Below, piece by piece: positions 4,351-7,445 of a DNA stretch of 7,445 nucleotides. This DNA comes from Anaerolineales bacterium (GTDB taxonomy: Bacteria > Chloroflexota > Anaerolineae > 4572-78 > J111). Under the pieces are notes generated by a model. It did no database searches and was not told the origin of the DNA. It worked only from the letters and a program-made list of their open reading frames with translations. The position numbers and the translations under genes are program-made. Location: the NCBI GenBank assembly GCA_012032575.1, contig JAAUSP010000381.1:1-7445 (forward strand), in the 5' to 3' direction. The first letter of the stretch is position 1. Each line of letters opens with the position of its first letter.

Positions 4351-6435
4351 TCACCTCGACTGCTTCACAAAATCATACCGGAACTCCACCAGCATAAACT
4401 GTCCCGGCCCCAGGTTGACGGTCATTTCGGCCAAATCCACCAATTCGATAATATATTCGCCGGTTGCCAGCGCCCCGAACTCGGTGGCGTACTCGCCCCA
4501 TTCCGGCTTGTCGCCGGTCAGTTGGGGCTGGCTTTGCCAGGGGCCGCTGCGAATAATAACCGGGTGGTCTTTCAGACCGGCGGCACGCACGGCAATCGTG
4601 CCGACCACGCCATCCTGGGTCTGCACAATCCGCCCTTGCCAGGCAAAAGCCGGTGTTGGGGTAAACGTAGGTCGGCGAGTCACCGTCGCCGTGGGATTGG
4701 GACGAACAACAGTCACGGCAGGCTGCGTAGCGGTGGCCGCGGCCGTCGCCGTTGGCGTGCGCCGGGGCTGCGCTCCCTGTCCCACCACCGGAGGCTGTTG
4801 AGCCAGGGCCAGAGTGGCATAGGTGGCGCTGGGCGAAAATTGAACCTCGGCGGTGCTGCGACCATCCACAAAAAGGCGCAGGCCCGCGCCGGTATGCAGG
4901 GCCTCGACCAGGTATACGCCCGGCGATAATTGTCCAAACTCGCAAACCAAACCGCCCAGAATTGGGTTCGCTACCACCTCGCAATAACGCTCGGTTCCCC
5001 GCGCCGAGCGGAGCGCTGCCATCTGGCCGGTTCGCCCGGCAATCCGCACCCGGATGATGCCTTCGCTCTGAAGGCTGGCCTGGATGGCGTTGTCATTCTG
5101 GCTTAAGCGACCCTCCCAGCCGGTCATCCCCGGCGGCAGCACCTCCAAATCAAAGGCCACCGCGACCCGTTCATTTTCAAGGACCGTCACCGGCAAACTC
5201 CGGCCCAGCCCTTCGGGCGAGACAAAATATTGGCCGGGTTTTAAATTTTCAAACAGACAACCATCCGGCTCGGCCCCGGCTTGACCAGTGGTGCAGCGCC
5301 GCTCACCGCCGATAGTGTCGAACGCCTGCAACTGGACCGGCAGCCCTTCGATTCCGGCCACTTTGACCACGATGGTGGCTGTAGTGCTGTCCATCGGGGT
5401 GCGACCGGCGATGACTCCCAGCCAGCGTGTCACCGGGGTGGGGCTGGGCAGGGGCGTCTCGGTCGGGATAGGAGTAATGGTAGCAGTGGGCAGGGGCGTC
5501 TCAGTAGGGACAGGCGTGGCGGTGGGGATAGAGGTAGCGGTGGGTGGAGCCGGCGTAGCGGTCATAGTCGGCAGCAGCGGAACCGGGGTATTGGTTGGGG
5601 TGGGTGGAAGGGCCTGCGATTGAAATTCGACCCGGGTTTCGGTGTTGGGCTTAAGCTCGACATCAAAACGAGCATTTAACCCCAGCGGCTCAATGATATA
5701 TTTGCCGGGGCTTAAACCGGCAAACTCGACGGTATCCGGTCCAAGCTCGTCCGGCTTCTGGCCGGTATCGGCAGTATTGATTACCTGCGACAGAGTAGAT
5801 AAACGTACTGCCTGATTACTGCGCCCCACCACTTGAATTAATAGCCGGGCAAAAGGGCTGCCGCTCCATTGGACCTGAGAAACCAGCCGCCCGTTCCAGA
5901 CCTGGCCGCCAATGGGTGTGGCTGTCGGCGTGGGCAAGACGATTTGGGTAGCTTCCGGGATCGGGATTTGCACAAACTCGATGACGGCCAGGTTGTAATT
6001 GTCGGCCACTACCTGAGTGCTGACGCCCAGGGTCGGGACGCTCACGTTCCAGTCGCCGGCTGTGACCGGCGCGAATTCGGCGGTATAAGGGCCGTACTCT
6101 GGCTTGGTGCCTGATTCGGCGGTAATAAACACATTGCCGCTGCGCAGCTCGATCTTGGTTCCAACCATGCCCTCAACTTTGACTCTGAAAATCGAACCTT
6201 CGCCGGTGGTATACCCCAGCGTGTTGCTGACCAAACGGCCCACCCACACTTTGGGGGCGGGCGTTGAGGTAAAGGTTGGTCGTGGAATAGACGTTGCTGT
6301 CGGTTGGGGGGTAGAAGTGGGCAGGGTATCCCTGGTAGATTGAGCGGCGGAAACGGGTATACCCGGCTCAAAGCTAAACAGAACCAGAAATCCCATAATC
6401 AGAACAGCGAACACAAAGCCGGCAAATTTTGTCAC
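4351..6435 (-). CDS. Exported protein with five tandem beta-rich units and Thr/Pro-rich linkers, function unknown
   Basis: The 694-residue product starts at GTG 6435, with an in-frame stop just upstream. Residues 4-22 form a hydrophobic signal, with a possible cleavage after A30 (VSA-AQ). Five related units follow, each opening with W-x-G and closing in a VEF-like strand: 64-154, 180-271, 338-428, 440-533 and 599-685. Shared features are G-x-G-R-L at the start, a central R/KV-x-G strand, TG-x-KPE/D-x-GP (units 1, 2, 5), EF-x-x-L-x-PG-x-Y and a final strand. Linkers at 32-62, 161-178, 275-336 and 557-597 are Thr/Pro-rich. Units 3 and 4 carry a cysteine pair each (C381/C393, C485/C498). There is no LPxTG, catalytic motif or C-terminal membrane anchor. 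The units resemble small immunoglobulin- or prealbumin-like beta sandwiches, suggesting an extracellular binding or scaffold role; this is inference. Confidence 0.88.
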   Translation of the reverse strand: MTKFAGFVFAVLIMGFLVLFSFEPGIPVSAAQSTRDTLPTSTPQPTATSIPRPTFTSTPAPKVWVGRLVSNTLGYTTGEGSIFRVKVEGMVGTKIELRSGNVFITAESGTKPEYGPYTAEFAPVTAGDWNVSVPTLGVSTQVVADNYNLAVIEFVQIPIPEATQIVLPTPTATPIGGQVWNGRLVSQVQWSGSPFARLLIQVVGRSNQAVRLSTLSQVINTADTGQKPDELGPDTVEFAGLSPGKYIIEPLGLNARFDVELKPNTETRVEFQSQALPPTPTNTPVPLLPTMTATPAPPTATSIPTATPVPTETPLPTATITPIPTETPLPSPTPVTRWLGVIAGRTPMDSTTATIVVKVAGIEGLPVQLQAFDTIGGERRCTTGQAGAEPDGCLFENLKPGQYFVSPEGLGRSLPVTVLENERVAVAFDLEVLPPGMTGWEGRLSQNDNAIQASLQSEGIIRVRIAGRTGQMAALRSARGTERYCEVVANPILGGLVCEFGQLSPGVYLVEALHTGAGLRLFVDGRSTAEVQFSPSATYATLALAQQPPVVGQGAQPRRTPTATAAATATQPAVTVVRPNPTATVTRRPTFTPTPAFAWQGRIVQTQDGVVGTIAVRAAGLKDHPVIIRSGPWQSQPQLTGDKPEWGEYATEFGALATGEYIIELVDLAEMTVNLGPGQFMLVEFRYDFVKQSR
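5445..5510. repeat. Direct repeat inside the Thr/Pro linker region
   Basis: Two near-identical 24-base copies beginning TGGGCAGGGGCGTCTC (5445-5468 and 5487-5510) lie 42 bases apart, equal to 14 codons. They encode the repeated linker PTETPLP on the minus strand (residues about 310-330). Such repeats allow slippage that changes linker length without changing frame. Confidence 0.75.
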
Positions 6436-6480
6436 GACAGGAATTTTCCCAACTCATGAAATCAGCTAAAAACTATTAAA

Positions 6481-6510
6481 ATTATACGTCACTGCGGCTG
6501 ATTCCTTCAA
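6481..6510 (-). promoter_or_regulatory. Promoter candidate for the five-unit exported protein
   Basis: On the minus strand TTGAAG (6510-6505) and a perfect TATAAT (6486-6481) are separated by 18 bases, 45 bases ahead of GTG 6435. Confidence 0.55.
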
Positions 6511-6518
6511 ATGGCAAG

Positions 6519-6549
6519 ACCTTAAAGGTTTCACCGAGTCAAAAGGTTT
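6519..6549. promoter_or_regulatory. Repeated motif in the divergent intergenic region, candidate operator
   Basis: ACCTT-A-AAGGT (6519-6529) is a perfect inverted repeat. Its right half is part of AAAGGTTT (6524-6531), which recurs at 6542-6549, 18 bases later and directly before the ppgK -35 candidate. A regulator binding both copies could control either divergent gene. No known consensus is claimed. Confidence 0.25.
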
Positions 6550-6551
6550 GT

Positions 6552-6580
6552 TTGCTTCCCCTTCCATTTCAGGTTACAAT
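6552..6580 (+). promoter_or_regulatory. Promoter candidate for ppgK
   Basis: TACAAT (6575-6580, five of six to the -10 consensus) lies 17 bases after TTGCTT (6552-6557), a weak -35. It is 27 bases before ATG 6608, leaving a short leader that contains the Shine-Dalgarno AGGGAG (6596-6601), 6 bases before the start. Confidence 0.45.
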
Positions 6581-6607
6581 TTTGATATATCAGTGAGGGA
6601 GTAACCG

Positions 6608-7348
6608 ATGGAGATTTTAGGTATTGATATTGGTGGGTCGGGCATTAAAGGTGCGCCGGTAAACATTGAAACAGGGACATTGGTCGCCGAACGGCAGCGT
6701 TTCGATACGCCGCAGCCCTCTGTGCCAGAGGCGGTGGGCGATACAGTGGCCGAAATTGCCCGGCGGTTTAACTGGCAGGGGCCAATTGGCTGCACCTTTC
6801 CGGCGGTGGTCAAGCATGGTGTTACCCTCAGCGCCGCCAATGTGGATCAAGCCTGGCTTAACTTTGAGGGGCAGAAATTATTCGAGGCCAAAACCGGCTG
6901 CCCGGTGCTGCTGCTCAACGACGCCGACGCCGCCGGCATCGCTGAGATGGAGTTTGGCGCGGGCAAGGGTGAGACGGGAGTGGTCATCATGCTGACCTTC
7001 GGCACCGGCATTGGCAGCGCCATTTTTGTGGATGGCCGGTTGGTCCCCAATACTGAATTCGGCCACATGGAAATTCGCGGCAAGGATGCCGAGCACCGCG
7101 TCGCCGACCGGATTCGGACGGAAAAGGATTTGAGCTGGGAAAAGTGGGCCGAGCGGGTCAACGAGTTTTTGGGCCGGATGGAGGCGCTTTTTTCGCCCGA
7201 TTTGTTTATCATCGGCGGCGGGGTGAGCAAAAAATACGAAAAGTTTCTGCCGTTTTTAAAAGCCCAGTCTAGAATTGTTCCGGCCCAAATGTTGAATGAA
7301 GCCGGTATCATTGGGGCGGCGCTGGCGGCTAAAGGTTTGGTCCGTTAA
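6608..7348 (+). CDS. ppgK: Polyphosphate glucokinase (ROK family)
   Basis: This 246-residue cytoplasmic enzyme phosphorylates glucose to glucose-6-phosphate, using inorganic polyphosphate and often ATP as donor, feeding glycolysis. Visible motifs are phosphate-1 DIGGSGIKG (7-15), the sugar-binding/catalytic [12 protein letters not shown] (103-114, catalytic Asp expected at D105), phosphate-2 [10 protein letters not shown] (129-138), [13 protein letters not shown] (150-162) and [16 protein letters not shown] (200-215). The NDADAAG, E-x-GH-x-E-x-x-G-K/H-x-AE and GGGVSKK forms are those of polyphosphate glucokinases. The zinc-binding cysteine cluster of typical ROK glucokinases and repressors is absent, as expected for this subgroup. 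Length is slightly below the roughly 250-270 usual for the family and no motif is missing. ATG 6608 is supported by its Shine-Dalgarno. No terminator hairpin is evident after the stop. Confidence 0.95.
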   Translation: MEILGIDIGGSGIKGAPVNIETGTLVAERQRFDTPQPSVPEAVGDTVAEIARRFNWQGPIGCTFPAVVKHGVTLSAANVDQAWLNFEGQKLFEAKTGCPVLLLNDADAAGIAEMEFGAGKGETGVVIMLTFGTGIGSAIFVDGRLVPNTEFGHMEIRGKDAEHRVADRIRTEKDLSWEKWAERVNEFLGRMEALFSPDLFIIGGGVSKKYEKFLPFLKAQSRIVPAQMLNEAGIIGAALAAKGLVR

Positions 7349-7378
7349 CTTTTCCAACAAAACAATTGAGAAATTTTT

Positions 7379-7445
7379 ATGAATAAATTAAAAAATACTG
7401 ACTTATCTCTGTGTTTTTATGAGCACGGGCTTGAAAATGAATTGG
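7379..7445 (+). CDS. Possible start of a further gene, partial
   Basis: ATG 7379 opens a frame that stays open to the right edge (22 codons, MNKLKNTDLSLCFYEHGLEN and on), 30 bases after the ppgK stop. The upstream TTGAGAAA is a weak Shine-Dalgarno and the DNA is AT-rich. Too little is present to name a family; the gene could be co-transcribed with ppgK or be a chance open frame. Confidence 0.4.
   Translation, partial: MNKLKNTDLSLCFYEHGLENEL

Noticed and set aside
4336..4358. Inverted repeat CGAGGT...ACCTCG between convergent genes as a bidirectional terminator
   Set aside because: Only six base pairs with an 11-base loop and no T-run on either strand; one arm overlaps the stop codon.
5445..5560. 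Direct repeats that could suggest a CRISPR array
   Set aside because: They are linker-coding repeats in frame with a continuous 694-codon gene, with no spacer-like unique sequence.
4325..5679. Plus-strand Gly/Val/Arg-rich frames opposite the five-unit protein
   Set aside because: Mirror images of the Thr/Pro linker codons (ACG/CCC read backwards as CGT/GGG); no start signals or recognisable domains.

Overview
The window most resembles a member of the Chloroflexota, probably Anaerolineae-like. The pointers are a polyphosphate glucokinase, a DUF2723 membrane glycosyltransferase-type protein, Thr/Pro-rich linkers in exported proteins, a lipoprotein HlyD-type adaptor and several families of short hairpin repeats. 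This placement is inference from gene content and style; no rRNA or marker gene is present. The longest stretches without a gene are about 100-170 bases, and no tRNA, rRNA, CRISPR array, IS or prophage gene was seen.

Left block (1-2251, minus strand): a three-gene run, read right to left. It contains a small two-helix membrane protein (2251-1958), a lipoprotein HlyD/RND-type adaptor (1918-737) and, 5 bases later, a DUF2723 membrane protein (731 to beyond base 1). The DUF2723 gene is the most striking part of the window. Its reading frame passes through three palindromic repeat elements (630-719, 276-347 and 1-84) without a stop, so repeat DNA supplies its N-terminus and two loop insertions.

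Middle block (2326-4307, plus strand): a near-consensus sigma70-type promoter with a perfect palindrome near the expected transcription start drives a small ribbon-helix-helix-like protein (2411-2821). A hairpin repeat that could act as a terminator follows. Next is a DUF4126 membrane protein split by an apparent single-base insertion near 3170-3178 (2924-3494). After a 160-base promoter region comes a DUF433 antitoxin / PIN-like toxin pair with a 4-base overlap (3655-4307).

Right block (4351-7445): a 694-residue exported protein on the minus strand (6435-4351) is made of five related beta-rich units joined by Thr/Pro-rich linkers. It diverges from a polyphosphate glucokinase gene (6608-7348, plus strand). 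The shared 172-base intergenic region carries a promoter candidate in each direction and a small repeated motif. The first 22 codons of a possible further gene start at 7379.

No single operon ties the window together. The strongest candidates for undescribed biology are the in-frame repeat elements inside the DUF2723 gene and the five-unit exported protein with two cysteine-bearing units.
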